From the NCBI GenBank assembly GCA_021847015.1, contig JAJZVW010000006.1:1-64000 (forward strand): a stretch of DNA of 64,000 nucleotides. The letters run 5' to 3'. The number at the start of each line of letters is the position of its first letter. The first letter of the stretch is position 1. Below, one piece after another: positions 9,152 to 23,728 of this stretch. A program made the position numbers and the translations under genes. The stretch comes from Pseudomonadota bacterium. Its GTDB lineage: Bacteria > Pseudomonadota > Alphaproteobacteria > Rhodospirillales > Magnetospirillaceae. The notes beneath the pieces were generated by a model. The model was not told where the DNA came from. It did no database searches and was given only the letters and a program-made list of their open reading frames with translations.

Positions 9152-9240
9152 TGTCGTCCCGAGCCGAAAGCGAGGGACCTTTCACGCGATGGTGCTTGAA
9201 AGATCCCTCGCTTCGTTCGGGATGACAGTAAAAACGCATA
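9152..9240. repeat. Palindromic core repeat, right end retained
   Basis: The inner palindrome shared with the full elements (TGTCGTCCCGAGC arm and GGGATGACA arm around GGGACCTTTCACGCG) lies between glgE and treS. The right outer terminus is partly present (CGCATA); the left one is absent. Confidence 0.75.
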
Positions 9241-9277
9241 TTGGAAAAGGGCCGCCCGCTGACGGATGGGAGGAGCC

Positions 9278-12514
<3,237 letters not shown>

Positions 12515-13156
12515 CGGCGGGTCGGCCGATAAGTGGAAAACCGTGGAGCATCGTCACGGCCGGGCGTGATCCGGCTCACGTCCCGCGACAACGACGGCGG
12601 TGCGCCGATCAACCCGTTTCGATGGCAGCAAGAATAGACCGGCGAAAAGGCTCTATTCGCGGATCGTATTGATCGGGCCACACCTTACCCGTCATGCCCG
12701 CGCTCGTCGCGGGCATCCACGCCGTTCCACCTGAGAGGCGGTGGAGGATCGGCACGGCGTGGATGGCCGGAACACGTCCGGCCATGACGATATCATATTG
12801 AAATTACGCTATTTATAGCGCCAATACGATCCGCGAATAGACCGGCGAAAAAGAACTTCGATCGGGATTGTTGCCATGGCTAAACCAGAGATGCGCATGC
12901 GCAACTCTCCACGAACAGGCAGTGATGTGGAAATTAATCCATCGTCATGGCAACCCTAATCCCTGTCGCTTCAACCCTAATGCGGAAGGTCAATAGGCCG
13001 ATACCAAAGAACACGCGGCATTGCTTCTCCATGACCGCAGTTTAGGATAAGATTCATCTTATAGTGACATTCCATCAGCCAAATGCCAGCTTACAAATAT
13101 TGGCGGCAAGGGCCTGGATACGGAGTGAAAAATGCGAACATCATATAGGTGCGGCT
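12515..13156. other. 642-bp intergenic region between treS and the chemoreceptor
   Basis: The left part holds the inverted-repeat element at 12632-12851. The right part (about 12855-13156) is clearly more AT-rich than its neighbours and contains TTTAGGATAAGATTCATCTTATAG around 13040-13064, where a GATAAGAT...ATCTTAT inverted repeat could be an operator or promoter. No gene is supported. Confidence 0.45.
12632..12851. repeat. Second palindromic element type with perfect 19-bp inverted ends
   Basis: CTATTCGCGGATCGTATTG (12653-12671) is the exact reverse complement of 12822-12840. Inside are paired arms of the kind GTCATGCCCGCG and CGTCCGGCCATGACG. A 17-bp direct repeat, GAATAGACCGGCGAAAA, stands at 12632 and 12835, consistent with a target duplication or with a neighbouring remnant. 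It is non-coding and MITE-like. Confidence 0.65.
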
Positions 13157-15214
13157 ATGAATATTGAAAATTTAAAGATACGGACAAAGTCGATCCTTGG
13201 CATCGCAGTGATTGCATCAATTGCCTTGTTAGGTGGAATCAATGCCGGACTGCAATTCAAGAAGATCGATGACAGTTATAGCGACCTGATCGCCCGCAGG
13301 GATACGGTCACCGTCGAACTGGCGCGGTCCAGCCGTGACTTGGCCTGGTACGGCCGCGACATCTACGCGCTGACTCTGGAGACCTCGGATGAGGGCAATC
13401 AGCGCCTGCTCGCCCAATTGGGGAAGCTGCAAGAGCGGGTCGAGAAACGATACGCCGACATGCTCCGGCGCCTGCCTGAGGAGGCGCCGCGGCTCAAGCC
13501 GGCGCTTGACCAGGTTCGGGCCACCTTCGCCGCGTGCCAGGGGCCCATCGAAGCCGCCGCGAAAGCCAGAAATTTCGACGACATGCAAAAGGCCGCCGGC
13601 CGCGTCCAAAAGGAATGCGACTCCGTCATGGGAGACACGATGGATGCCACCAGGCGGATTACGGACGAACTGATTTCCGCGGCGGACAAAGCCTCCGACG
13701 ACTTGACGGGCCGCACCCACCGGAGCATCGCCTTCGTGCTGGGCAGCATCGGCGCCGGCCTGATCCTGGGGAGCGCGTTCGCCATGTGGGTGTCCCGCCG
13801 AGGCATCGTCGGCCCGCTCGACGCCTTGATGGGGGTCATGGAACGCCTGGCCCACAACGACGTAAACGTCGAGGTTCCCGGCCTGCGCCGAGGCGACGAA
13901 CTGGGAGGCATGGCCCGGACGGTCGAGGTGTTCAAGCGGAATGCCGTCGAGCGTCAGCGGTTTGAACTGGCGGAAAAACAGCGCGTCGCCAATCGGGAAC
14001 AGCGCCAGAAGCATGTGGACAAGCTGGTGGAGGATTTCGACCGGGCCGTCTCGGGCATGCTCGATACCGTGGCAGGGGCGGCCACCCAGTTGAACGGGAC
14101 CGCGCAGGCCATGTCGGCCAATGCCGACCAGACCAATCAGCAGGCCGCCGCCGCCGCCGCCGCCACCGAGGAAGCCTCCGCCAGCGTCCAGACGGTCGCC
14201 AGCGCCGCCGAGCAATTGTCGGCCTCCATCCGCGAAATCGCGCATCAGGTCGAGCAATCCAGCCGGATTTCGAAGACCGCGTCCGAAGAGGCCAGCCGCA
14301 CCAACGAAACGGTCAAGGGGCTGGCGGAAAGCTCGGCGAAGATCGGCGCTGTGGTCAGTCTCATCAACGACATCGCCAGCCAGACCAACCTGCTGGCGCT
14401 CAACGCCACCATCGAGGCGGCGCGGGCGGGCGACGCGGGCAAGGGGTTCGCCGTGGTCGCAGGCGAGGTCAAGAACCTCGCCAATCAGACGGCCAAGGCC
14501 ACCGACGAAATCAGCGCCCAGATCGGCGCGGTCCAGGCCGCGACGCAGGGGGCGGTCGCGGCCATCGGCGGCATCGTTTCCCGCATCGACGAGATCAGCC
14601 GGATCGCCGCCGCCATCGCCTCGGCGGTGGAGGAGCAATCGGCCGCGACGGCGGAAATCGCCCGCAACGTCCAGGAGGCCTCTACAGGCACCCAGCAGGC
14701 TTCGGCCAACATGGGCGGCGTCAGCCAGGGCGCGCAGAACAACAGCCTGGCGGCGAAGGAGGTCCTGGAGGCGGCCGGCGGGTTGAGCGGCCAGGCCGCA
14801 ACCCTGTTCAGCACCGTCGACGGCTTCCTCATCGACGTCCGCCACACGAACATGTCGGCCGAGGAGATCGTGGAGCACGCCAAGGAGGACCACCAGACCT
14901 TCGAGAGCAAGGTGCTGGCCACCATCGACGGAAAAGCCCGTATGACGGCGTCCAATCTGACGACCCATGAGACCTGCCGGTTCGGCCGATGGTACGGTTC
15001 GGTCGCCGAAGACACGATCCGATCCCACCCCTCCTTCGACCGCATCGCCGATCCGCACCGGCGCGTGCACCAGGAGGCCAGGCGGGCCCTGGAACGGCTG
15101 GAAGCCGGCGACCGCGCCGCCGCCCAGGAGGCGGCAGGACGCATGCGGCAAGCGGTGACGGAGGTCGTCGGCGACCTCGACTCGCTGAGGGAGGAAATCC
15201 GCAAGGGCGCATAG
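13157..15214 (+). CDS. Methyl-accepting chemotaxis protein with C-terminal CZB zinc domain
   Basis: This 685-aa chemoreceptor signals ligand binding to CheA/CheW at the inner membrane. TM1 lies at about residues 12-32 ([16 protein letters not shown]). A roughly 150-aa helical periplasmic sensor follows, then TM2 ([21 protein letters not shown]), a HAMP domain and a long coiled-coil signalling domain with the conserved hairpin tip ([20 protein letters not shown]). The tail after about residue 560 is a chemoreceptor zinc-binding domain: [19 protein letters not shown] and HRRVHQEA supply the His/Cys ligands. CZB receptors are known to sense zinc or hypochlorite. The gene interrupts the alpha-glucan cluster and has an AT-rich leader; its link to glycogen is unclear. 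Confidence 0.92.
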   Translation: MNIENLKIRTKSILGIAVIASIALLGGINAGLQFKKIDDSYSDLIARRDTVTVELARSSRDLAWYGRDIYALTLETSDEGNQRLLAQLGKLQERVEKRYADMLRRLPEEAPRLKPALDQVRATFAACQGPIEAAAKARNFDDMQKAAGRVQKECDSVMGDTMDATRRITDELISAADKASDDLTGRTHRSIAFVLGSIGAGLILGSAFAMWVSRRGIVGPLDALMGVMERLAHNDVNVEVPGLRRGDELGGMARTVEVFKRNAVERQRFELAEKQRVANREQRQKHVDKLVEDFDRAVSGMLDTVAGAATQLNGTAQAMSANADQTNQQAAAAAAATEEASASVQTVASAAEQLSASIREIAHQVEQSSRISKTASEEASRTNETVKGLAESSAKIGAVVSLINDIASQTNLLALNATIEAARAGDAGKGFAVVAGEVKNLANQTAKATDEISAQIGAVQAATQGAVAAIGGIVSRIDEISRIAAAIASAVEEQSAATAEIARNVQEASTGTQQASANMGGVSQGAQNNSLAAKEVLEAAGGLSGQAATLFSTVDGFLIDVRHTNMSAEEIVEHAKEDHQTFESKVLATIDGKARMTASNLTTHETCRFGRWYGSVAEDTIRSHPSFDRIADPHRRVHQEARRALERLEAGDRAAAQEAAGRMRQAVTEVVGDLDSLREEIRKGA

Positions 15215-15296
15215 ACGCGGCGCCGGCCGTCCTGTCCCGACAATTCGGCGCAGGGGGGGGCGGCGGGCGGTCCGGGAGCCCGGTGAAAACCCCCGT

Positions 15297-15333
15297 TGTC
15301 ATCCTCGGCAAAGCGAGAGATGCTTCGGGCGCC
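15297..15333. repeat. Degenerate half of the palindromic core repeat
   Basis: TGTCATCCTCGGCAAAGCGAGAGATGCTTC resembles one arm of the core element, with decay. It lies in the 151-bp gap between the chemoreceptor and glgB. Confidence 0.45.
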
Positions 15334-15365
15334 ATCGTTCCCTTGTCGCATCGGAGTTTTCCCTC

Positions 15366-17567
<2,202 letters not shown>

Positions 17568-17580
17568 CGGGGCAGCCGAC

Positions 17581-19740
17581 GTGACCGCCCGCCGCCGCAT
17601 CTGGCCCGGTTCCCCTTATCCCTTGGGCGCCACCTGGGACGGCAACGGCGTCAACTTCGCGCTGTTCTCGGCCCATGCCGAACAGGTGGAGCTGTGCCTG
17701 TTCGACGACCACGGCCAGCGCGAAATCGAGCGCATCGCCCTTCCCGAATACACCGACGAGGTCTGGCACGGCTATCTGCCCGACGCCCGCCCCGGGCTCT
17801 TGTACGGCTACCGGGTCCACGGTCCCTACGATCCGGCGAACGGGCACCGCTTCAACGCCCACAAGCTGCTGATCGACCCCTATGCCAAGGCCCTGTCGGG
17901 GACCCTGGCCTGGTCCGACGCCAATTTCGGGTTCCGCCTGGGGGCGGGCCGCCAGGACCTGTCCTTCGACCGGCGCGACAACGCCCGCTTCATGCCCAAA
18001 TGCCGGGTGATCGATCCCGCCTTCACCTGGAACGAGGACCGCCACCCCAGGATTCCCCGGTCGGAAACCATCGTCTACGAACTGCACGTGCGCGGCTACA
18101 CCATGCGCCATCCGGGCGTCGCGCCCCAGTACCAGGGCACCTTCCTGGGGCTCGGCCAGCCGGTGGTGATCGACTATCTGCGGCGGCTTGGCGTTACCAG
18201 CGTGGAATTGCTGCCCGTCCACGCCATCGTCGATGAACGCCATCTGGTCGAGCGGGGCCTGCGCAATTACTGGGGCTACAACCCCATCAACTATTTCGCC
18301 GCCGATCCGCGCTATTACACCGCCAGCCCCCACGGCGATTTCAAGACCATGATCCAGCGGTTCCACGACGCCGGCATCGAGGTCATTCTCGACGTCGTCT
18401 ACAACCACACGGCCGAGGGTAACCATCTGGGACCGACGTTAAGCTACCGGGGCATCGACAACGTCAGCTACTACCGCCTCGTTTCGGGCAGCGAGCGCTG
18501 GTACGAAAATTATTCGGGCTGCGGCAATACGCTCAACCTGCACCATCCCCGTGTGCTCCAGATGGTGATGGACTCGCTCCGCTATTGGGTCGAGGACATG
18601 CATGTGGACGGCTTCCGCTTCGACCTGGCGGCGACGCTGGCGCGCGAAAAGGCGGGGTTCGACGGCGGCTCGGGGTTCCTGGACGCGGTCCGCCAGGACC
18701 CGGTCCTGTCCAAGGTGAAATTGATCGCCGAGCCCTGGGATCTGGGCGGCGACGGCTATCGTCTGGGCGCCTTCCCGCCCGGCTGGGCCGAGTGGAACGG
18801 GCGCTACCGCGACACCGTTCGGCGCTTCTGGCGCGGCGACGGGGGGCTGATCGGCGATACCGCCTCGCGGCTGACCGGCTCGTCCGACCTGTTCGGCTGG
18901 GGCGGGCGGCGGCCTTGGGCCAGCCTGAACTTCGTCACCGCCCATGACGGCTTCACCATGAAGGATCTGGTCTCGTACGAGCGCAAGCGCAACGAGGCCA
19001 ACGCCGAGGGCAACCGCGACGGCACCGACGCCAATTACGCCTGGAACTGCGGCCACGAAGGCCCCACCCGCGACCCCGCCATTCTGACCTTGCGCCGCCG
19101 GCAGATGCGCAATCTGTTCGCCACCCTGCTCTTGTCCCAGGGCGTGCCGATGCTGCTGGCCGGGGACGAGATGGGCCGCAGCCAGGGCGGCAACAACAAC
19201 GCCTATTGCCAGGACAACGAGATCGGCTGGATCGACTGGCACGACATCGACGAGGACATGCTGGCGTTCGTGCGCGCCGTGATCGCGCTGAGACGCGCCC
19301 ATCCCGTCTTCCGCCGGCCGCGGTTCTTTGAGGGCCGCCGCATGCGCGGCAGCGAACTCAAGGACATCACCTGGATCACGCCCGAAGGGCGCGAGATGGG
19401 CCAGGCGGACTGGACCCTGCCGTATGCCCGGTCCCTGGCTTTCCTCCTGGGCGGCGAAAGCTGCGCCATCGATTCGCTGACCGGGCGCGAGGAGAGGGAC
19501 GATACCTTCCTCATCCTGCTCAACGCCTACAGCGAGGCGATCCCCTACATCCTGCCGGCCGTCGCCGTGCTGGAATCCTGGGAGGTGGTGCTGGATACCG
19601 GCCGAGCCGATCCCATGTGGCCCGACGAAGTATGGGAAGCGGGCGCCAGCTTTCCCTTGCAGCCCCATTCCATGGCGGTGCTGGTGCGGCGCGCCCACAA
19701 GCGGATTCCGCGCAAGCCGGGGGCGGAGGGACAGGCGTGA
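17581..19740 (+). CDS. glgX: Glycogen debranching enzyme GlgX
   Basis: This isoamylase-type GH13 enzyme hydrolyses alpha-1,6 branches, preferring short outer chains. The protein is 719 aa with a GTG start. The N-terminal domain (GATWDGNGVNFALFSAHAE) leads into the barrel with YNHTAEGN, nucleophile Asp348 (GFRFDLAATL), Glu384 (LIAEPWDLGG) and AHDGFTMKDLVSY. It follows glgB by 13 bp. With MalQ downstream it would recycle glucan chains made by GlgE and GlgB. No glgA, glgC or glgP is visible in the window. Confidence 0.95.
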   Translation: MTARRRIWPGSPYPLGATWDGNGVNFALFSAHAEQVELCLFDDHGQREIERIALPEYTDEVWHGYLPDARPGLLYGYRVHGPYDPANGHRFNAHKLLIDPYAKALSGTLAWSDANFGFRLGAGRQDLSFDRRDNARFMPKCRVIDPAFTWNEDRHPRIPRSETIVYELHVRGYTMRHPGVAPQYQGTFLGLGQPVVIDYLRRLGVTSVELLPVHAIVDERHLVERGLRNYWGYNPINYFAADPRYYTASPHGDFKTMIQRFHDAGIEVILDVVYNHTAEGNHLGPTLSYRGIDNVSYYRLVSGSERWYENYSGCGNTLNLHHPRVLQMVMDSLRYWVEDMHVDGFRFDLAATLAREKAGFDGGSGFLDAVRQDPVLSKVKLIAEPWDLGGDGYRLGAFPPGWAEWNGRYRDTVRRFWRGDGGLIGDTASRLTGSSDLFGWGGRRPWASLNFVTAHDGFTMKDLVSYERKRNEANAEGNRDGTDANYAWNCGHEGPTRDPAILTLRRRQMRNLFATLLLSQGVPMLLAGDEMGRSQGGNNNAYCQDNEIGWIDWHDIDEDMLAFVRAVIALRRAHPVFRRPRFFEGRRMRGSELKDITWITPEGREMGQADWTLPYARSLAFLLGGESCAIDSLTGREERDDTFLILLNAYSEAIPYILPAVAVLESWEVVLDTGRADPMWPDEVWEAGASFPLQPHSMAVLVRRAHKRIPRKPGAEGQA

Positions 19741-19744
19741 CGGC

Positions 19745-19913
19745 CGTCATCCCCGGCCGGCGGCGAGGGATCGTTCCGGCATTTCGCGTGAAAAGGTTCC
19801 TCCGCTCGCCGGCGCCCGGTCGGAACGACAGACCTGGATTGTCGCCCCGAGCGCAGTCGAGGGACTTTTCAGGCACGTCGCGGGACGACTCCCTCCGCCC
19901 GCTCGGGATGACA
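19745..19913. repeat. Tandem pair of palindromic core repeats
   Basis: Two core palindromes lie head to tail (19745-19830 and 19839-19913). Each has GTCATCCCC/GTCGCCCCGAGC-type arms and a GAGGGATC or GAGGGACTTTTC centre. They fill the gap between glgX and malQ and lack the outer AGCGGTTCTC termini. Confidence 0.7.
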
Positions 19914-19927
19914 CAAGGAGCCACGGC

Positions 19928-22126
19928 ATGACGGGTTCGAACGCGCTCGACCGGCTTTCGGCGCTCGCCGGCATCGAGGACGGGTGGTGGGATTTCTTCG
20001 GCACCTGGCGGCCGGTGCCGGCCGAGACCAAGCGGGCCTTCCTCACCGCCATGGGATTCCGCGCGGACACCGAGGAGGCGGTTCGCGCCAGCCTGGAGGA
20101 GCTTGAGGCCCGGCCCTGGCGCCGGTGGCTGGAACCGGTGCTGGTGGTGGACCGGAACGGGCCGGAGCCGGCCGTCACCCTGACCGTCCCGGCCCAAAGG
20201 GACGCCCAGGTGATGGAATGGATGCTCGAAGAGGAATTGGGCGCCGTCCACGCGGGCTCCTTCCGCGTCGATACCCTGGAATGGCAGGAAGAACGCTGGC
20301 TCGACGGCGTTCTCGTCAAGCGCTGGCGCCTGCGTCTGCCCGAGGTTCCGCCGCTCGGCTACCACCGCTTCCGGCTCGGCGCTCCCGATGGCGCTTCGGC
20401 GGCGATGACGCTGATCGTCGCTCCCGAGCAGGCGTATGTGCCGCCGGCCCTGGAGGACGGGGGCAAAGTCTGGGGCGTGGCCACCCAGCTTTACGCCCTC
20501 AGGTCCCGGAACGACTGGGGGGTGGGAACCTACACGGCGCTGGAACGGTTCGCGGCGGGCGTGGGCGCCCTGGGGGCGGCCACCGTGGGTGTGAACCCGC
20601 TGCACGCGCTGTTCCCCGCCCAGCCGGAGCGGTTCAGCCCCTATGCGCCGTCTTCGCGCCGGTTCCTCAATGTCGCCTATATCGACGTGGAAACCATCCC
20701 CGAATTCGCCGCCGACCCCGCCGCCCGGCAGGCCGTCGCCGCGCCCGGATTCCAGGCGGCGCTGGTGGAAGTGAACGCCCTTCCGCTGGTGGATTACCCG
20801 GCCGTCGCCCGCCTGACCCGCCCCGTCTTGGAACAGTTGTACCGCACCTTCCGCGCCCGCCACCTGGAACCGGTGGATCGGCGCGGGGCGGCGTTCCGCC
20901 GTTTCCAGGAGACGGGCAACGCCGCCGCCCGGCTGTTCTGCACCTTCGAGGCCCTGCACGAACGCTTCCTCGCCGAGGGCAAAGGCTATTGGCGCCACTG
21001 GCCTCAGGAATTCCGCCATCCCGGCACGCCGGAGGTGCGCCGGTTCGCCGAGGAGAACCGGGACAGAATCGAATTCTTCTGGTGGCTCCAGTTCGTCGCC
21101 GACGAACAGCTCGCCGCCGCCCATGCGGAGGGGAAGGCGGCCGGCGCGGTTATCGGCCTCTACCGCGACCTGGGCGTCGGCATCGCCGGCGATGGCGCCG
21201 AGGCGTGGCTGGAACAGGATAACCTGTCCCTCGGGGTGTCGGTGGGCGCTCCGCCCGATCCGCTGGCCCTGAAGGGCCAGGATTGGGGGCTGGTGCCGTT
21301 CAATCCCATCGCGCTGCGCGAGGCCGCCTATGGCCCCTTCATCGGCGTGATGGCGGCCAACATGCGCCATGCCGGCGCGCTGCGCCTCGACCATGCCATG
21401 GCGCTGCAACGGCTCTATTGGGTGCCGGCGGGCGCCGCCGCCGACCAGGGCGCCTATGTCCGCTATCCGGTGGACGACCTGTTCCGGCTGGTCGCTCTGG
21501 AAAGCCGCCGCAACCACTGCCTGATCATCGGCGAGGACCTGGGCACCGTGCCCGACGGGTTCCGCGAGCGCATGGACCGCATGGCCATGTTCGCGTACCG
21601 CGTGATGGTGTTCGAAAAGGATCACGATCAGCGGGTGCGCCGCCCCGAGGATTTCGACGGGCAGGCCCTGGCCATCTTCGCCACCCACGACCTTCCCAGC
21701 GTGCGCGGCTGGTGGGACGGCATCGACATCGACAGGCGCGAGGACCTGGACCTTTATCCCCGTCCGGAGATGGCCGCCGAGGAACGGGACGCCCGGCAGC
21801 GCGACCGCGAGGCGATGGTCGCCGCGCTCGGCGGCGAAGGATTGCTGGCGCCGGATTTTCCCGCCCATGGGCCCCTCGACGATTCCCGGGCCGTGGCTCT
21901 GGCGGCGGCGGCGCACGAATATCTCGCCCGTGCCCGCTCGCGGCTGATGATGGTTCAGGTCGAGGACGTGCTTGGTCTGGAAAGCCAGATGAACCTGCCG
22001 GGAACCACCGACCAGCACCCCAACTGGCGCAGCCGTTTTCCGGCCGACGTGGAAGCCATTCTGGCCGACGGCCGCCTGAAACGGCTCGCGGCCGGTCTCA
22101 ACGGCCGCCGTACGGCCCGGGCCTGA
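19928..22126 (+). CDS. malQ: 4-alpha-glucanotransferase MalQ (amylomaltase)
   Basis: This GH77 disproportionating enzyme transfers alpha-1,4-glucan segments between maltooligosaccharides and releases glucose. The protein is 732 aa, with an N-terminal extension (about 150 residues) as in the bacterial long form. The catalytic domain starts near WGVATQLYALRSRNDWGVG. Nucleophile Asp488 (ALRLDHAM), acid/base Glu536 (IIGEDLGTVP) and the ATHDLPSVRGWW segment are all present. It would process linear chains released by GlgX. It is separated from glgX by a pair of palindromic repeats, so it may have its own promoter. Confidence 0.95.
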   Translation: MTGSNALDRLSALAGIEDGWWDFFGTWRPVPAETKRAFLTAMGFRADTEEAVRASLEELEARPWRRWLEPVLVVDRNGPEPAVTLTVPAQRDAQVMEWMLEEELGAVHAGSFRVDTLEWQEERWLDGVLVKRWRLRLPEVPPLGYHRFRLGAPDGASAAMTLIVAPEQAYVPPALEDGGKVWGVATQLYALRSRNDWGVGTYTALERFAAGVGALGAATVGVNPLHALFPAQPERFSPYAPSSRRFLNVAYIDVETIPEFAADPAARQAVAAPGFQAALVEVNALPLVDYPAVARLTRPVLEQLYRTFRARHLEPVDRRGAAFRRFQETGNAAARLFCTFEALHERFLAEGKGYWRHWPQEFRHPGTPEVRRFAEENRDRIEFFWWLQFVADEQLAAAHAEGKAAGAVIGLYRDLGVGIAGDGAEAWLEQDNLSLGVSVGAPPDPLALKGQDWGLVPFNPIALREAAYGPFIGVMAANMRHAGALRLDHAMALQRLYWVPAGAAADQGAYVRYPVDDLFRLVALESRRNHCLIIGEDLGTVPDGFRERMDRMAMFAYRVMVFEKDHDQRVRRPEDFDGQALAIFATHDLPSVRGWWDGIDIDRREDLDLYPRPEMAAEERDARQRDREAMVAALGGEGLLAPDFPAHGPLDDSRAVALAAAAHEYLARARSRLMMVQVEDVLGLESQMNLPGTTDQHPNWRSRFPADVEAILADGRLKRLAAGLNGRRTARA

Positions 22127-22159
22127 CCGCCCCGCAGGGGCGCGGAGCCGCCGGTGCCC

Positions 22160-22876
22160 TCAGGCCGCCACGGAGACTGCCGAGTTCGACGCCTGGTTCT
22201 GAAGCGCCGAAGAGACGTTTTCATACTGGTTGATCGCCTGTAGCAGATTCTGCATCAGCGTGATGGTCGGGGCGTCCAGCGACGCGGCGGATGTGCCCGA
22301 GGCGGTGCCCGAGGTCGATGAGGCGGACGACGCCGTGGTGGACGTGCCGTCCGACGGCGTCGTGGTGCCCGAGGTCGAAGCCGACGTCGAGGTCGCGCCG
22401 GTCGCGTTCAGCAGGGCGGCCAGGTCCTGGGACAGCGTGTCCATGGCGGAGGCCAAGGAGCCGCCCCCGAACAATCCGTGGTCATGGTGGTGATGATGCG
22501 GCTGGCCGGCGGAAACGCCGTTGGCGGATTGCCGGTCGGCGGCGCCGCTCTGGCTGGTGGCGCCCTGGGTGGTGCCCGCGGTCTGGGTGGTGGTGGAATT
22601 CTGGCTGCTGGCGTCGCCCTGCAACTGGATCAGCATCGCCTGAAGCTGGCTGGCCAATTGCTGGAAGGCACTGGTGAGGCTCGTCGAAGACGACGGCGAT
22701 TGGGTCGATCCGCCGTCGGCCATCTGGCTGAGGAAGCTGCCGCCCCCGCCGCCGTCGCTCCCTTGAGCGCCACTCGTGGCCGGGTTGCCGCCGGATTGAC
22801 TGGCGGCGATCTGCTGAAACAGCGCGGCCAGTTGGTTGGCGGCGAGGGAGCCTTGACGGCCTGTGCTTTGAATCAT
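22160..22876 (-). CDS. Ser/Thr/Gln-rich low-complexity protein, 238 aa
   Basis: The composition is dominated by Ser, Thr, Gly, Gln and Ala. Short hydrophobic-amphipathic helical segments occur (NQLAALFQQIAA, FQQLASQLQAMLIQL, DTLSQDLAALLN and a C-terminal LMQNLLQAINQYENV), along with a five-His run (QPHHHHHDHG). There is no signal peptide or recognised domain. GGAGGG lies about six bases before the ATG. Similar proteins are often annotated as hypothetical; a secreted or structural role is possible but unproven. It is convergent with malQ. Confidence 0.6.
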   Translation of the reverse strand: MIQSTGRQGSLAANQLAALFQQIAASQSGGNPATSGAQGSDGGGGGSFLSQMADGGSTQSPSSSTSLTSAFQQLASQLQAMLIQLQGDASSQNSTTTQTAGTTQGATSQSGAADRQSANGVSAGQPHHHHHDHGLFGGGSLASAMDTLSQDLAALLNATGATSTSASTSGTTTPSDGTSTTASSASSTSGTASGTSAASLDAPTITLMQNLLQAINQYENVSSALQNQASNSAVSVAA

Positions 22877-23282
22877 GGGGGCCCTCCGTTGGCTGATCGC
22901 CGCGCCTGGAGCCAGCCTGGCGACAAATTACACGCGGCCATCCGCAAATTCCTGTGGATTCTTAAAAAGAATAATTTCCGCTCGGTGCCGCGAAAGATTG
23001 GTAACGCACGGGGTAAAGCAGTATCAGTGTCGCAGCAATTGTTCTAGATGCGACCGCCATTGCCGGTATTTTCCGTGGTCGGCGCATTGGCAACAGCGAT
23101 CAGCAATCTCCGTGCCAAACGGCTTGTTGCGATCGGCGGCGGATTTGCTGAATTCTTTGGGCGGGAAGTCATGGCGAATCCGGCATTTCCTGCCGCCCGG
23201 CAGGAAAAAATTGCCGGCCGGGTCGCGCGCTGAAAGCCGATGGACGGGGTGGACGAGGGCGGACGGGCGAAGGGGGACGGCT
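22877..23282. other. 406-bp intergenic region, divergent promoters expected
   Basis: It separates the low-complexity gene from the sigma-like trio. A perfect 10-bp hairpin, TTTCCTGCCG/CGGCAGGAAA with a 2-base loop, lies at 23186-23207. The A-run after it argues against a plus-strand terminator. No sigma region 2 coding sequence was found in any frame here. AT-rich stretches at 22960-23050 could hold promoters. Confidence 0.45.
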
Positions 23283-23531
23283 ATGGCCCGCCAGCCGATG
23301 CCGGCGGCGCGGCAGTGCCGCGAGGTCATCGTCGAATGTCTGGCGGGGCTGGCCCATCGTCAGCGCATCGCCCTATCCCTCTATTATTTCAGCGAGGCCA
23401 GTGGGCCGCAGGCCGCACGTATGCTTGACATCCCGGTGGCGGCGCTGGAAGCGTTACTGGTTCGTGGACGGCGCGCGCTCAAGGAAGCCCTGGCCGCCCG
23501 TGGCGTTACCGGCGTTGAGGACATCGTATGA
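23283..23531 (+). CDS. Sigma-70 region 4-only protein (ECF-like, truncated)
   Basis: This 82-aa protein is almost entirely a sigma region 4 helix-turn-helix. The segment CLAGLAHRQRIALSLYYFSE is the region 4.1 pattern, and GPQAARMLDIPVAALEALLV followed by RGRRALKEAL is the -35 recognition helix region. Region 2, needed to bind the -10 element and core polymerase, is absent. A purine-rich GGGGGAC precedes the ATG. Its last codons overlap the next gene (ATGA). The order sigma, small protein, periplasmic metal sensor matches CnrH/CnrY/CnrX-type systems, so it is either a degraded ECF factor or a DNA-binding derivative. Confidence 0.7.
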   Translation: MARQPMPAARQCREVIVECLAGLAHRQRIALSLYYFSEASGPQAARMLDIPVAALEALLVRGRRALKEALAARGVTGVEDIV

Positions 23532-23728
23532 GCCCGACGGAGTTCGACCGCCTCATCCGTTCCGGCGTTCCCCCGGTCGCGATGCCGTCCGGCCGGGTCG
23601 AACGCCTGCTCGATCCGGTGCTGGCCGGCATCGATGCGCCGCCGCGGCGGCCGTGGTGGGATCGGGCCGGCCCGGCCGATCCGTGGGGCCAGTTCGTTTC
23701 CGCGCCACTCTTCCCGATGGATTCGTGA
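23528..23728 (+). CDS. Small protein between sigma-like gene and metal sensor, possible anti-sigma
   Basis: This 66-aa protein, TEFDRLIRSGVPPVAMPSGR onward, is Pro-rich in its second half and has no clear transmembrane helix. It overlaps the preceding gene by four bases and the following gene by one (TGATG), so all three are translationally coupled. In Cnr-like systems the gene in this place is a small anti-sigma factor; here that role is inferred from position only. Confidence 0.6.
   Translation: MSPTEFDRLIRSGVPPVAMPSGRVERLLDPVLAGIDAPPRRPWWDRAGPADPWGQFVSAPLFPMDS

Noticed and set aside
5577-9239. 1220-aa open frame on the minus strand opposite glgE
   Set aside because: It mirrors the GC-rich codon pattern of glgE and glgE has full family motifs. 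The antisense frame has a His/Arg/Gln-rich, unstructured composition with no domain.
23186-23207. Perfect hairpin taken at first for a rho-independent terminator
   Set aside because: The tract after the stem is A-rich on the plus strand and no gene ends just before it on either strand, so termination is unlikely. It is noted only as a hairpin.
22875-23282. Extension of the sigma-like gene upstream to include region 2
   Set aside because: The frame is open back to 22875, but its residues (Cys/Arg-rich, no helix pattern) bear no resemblance to sigma region 2, and a good ribosome site precedes the ATG at 23283.
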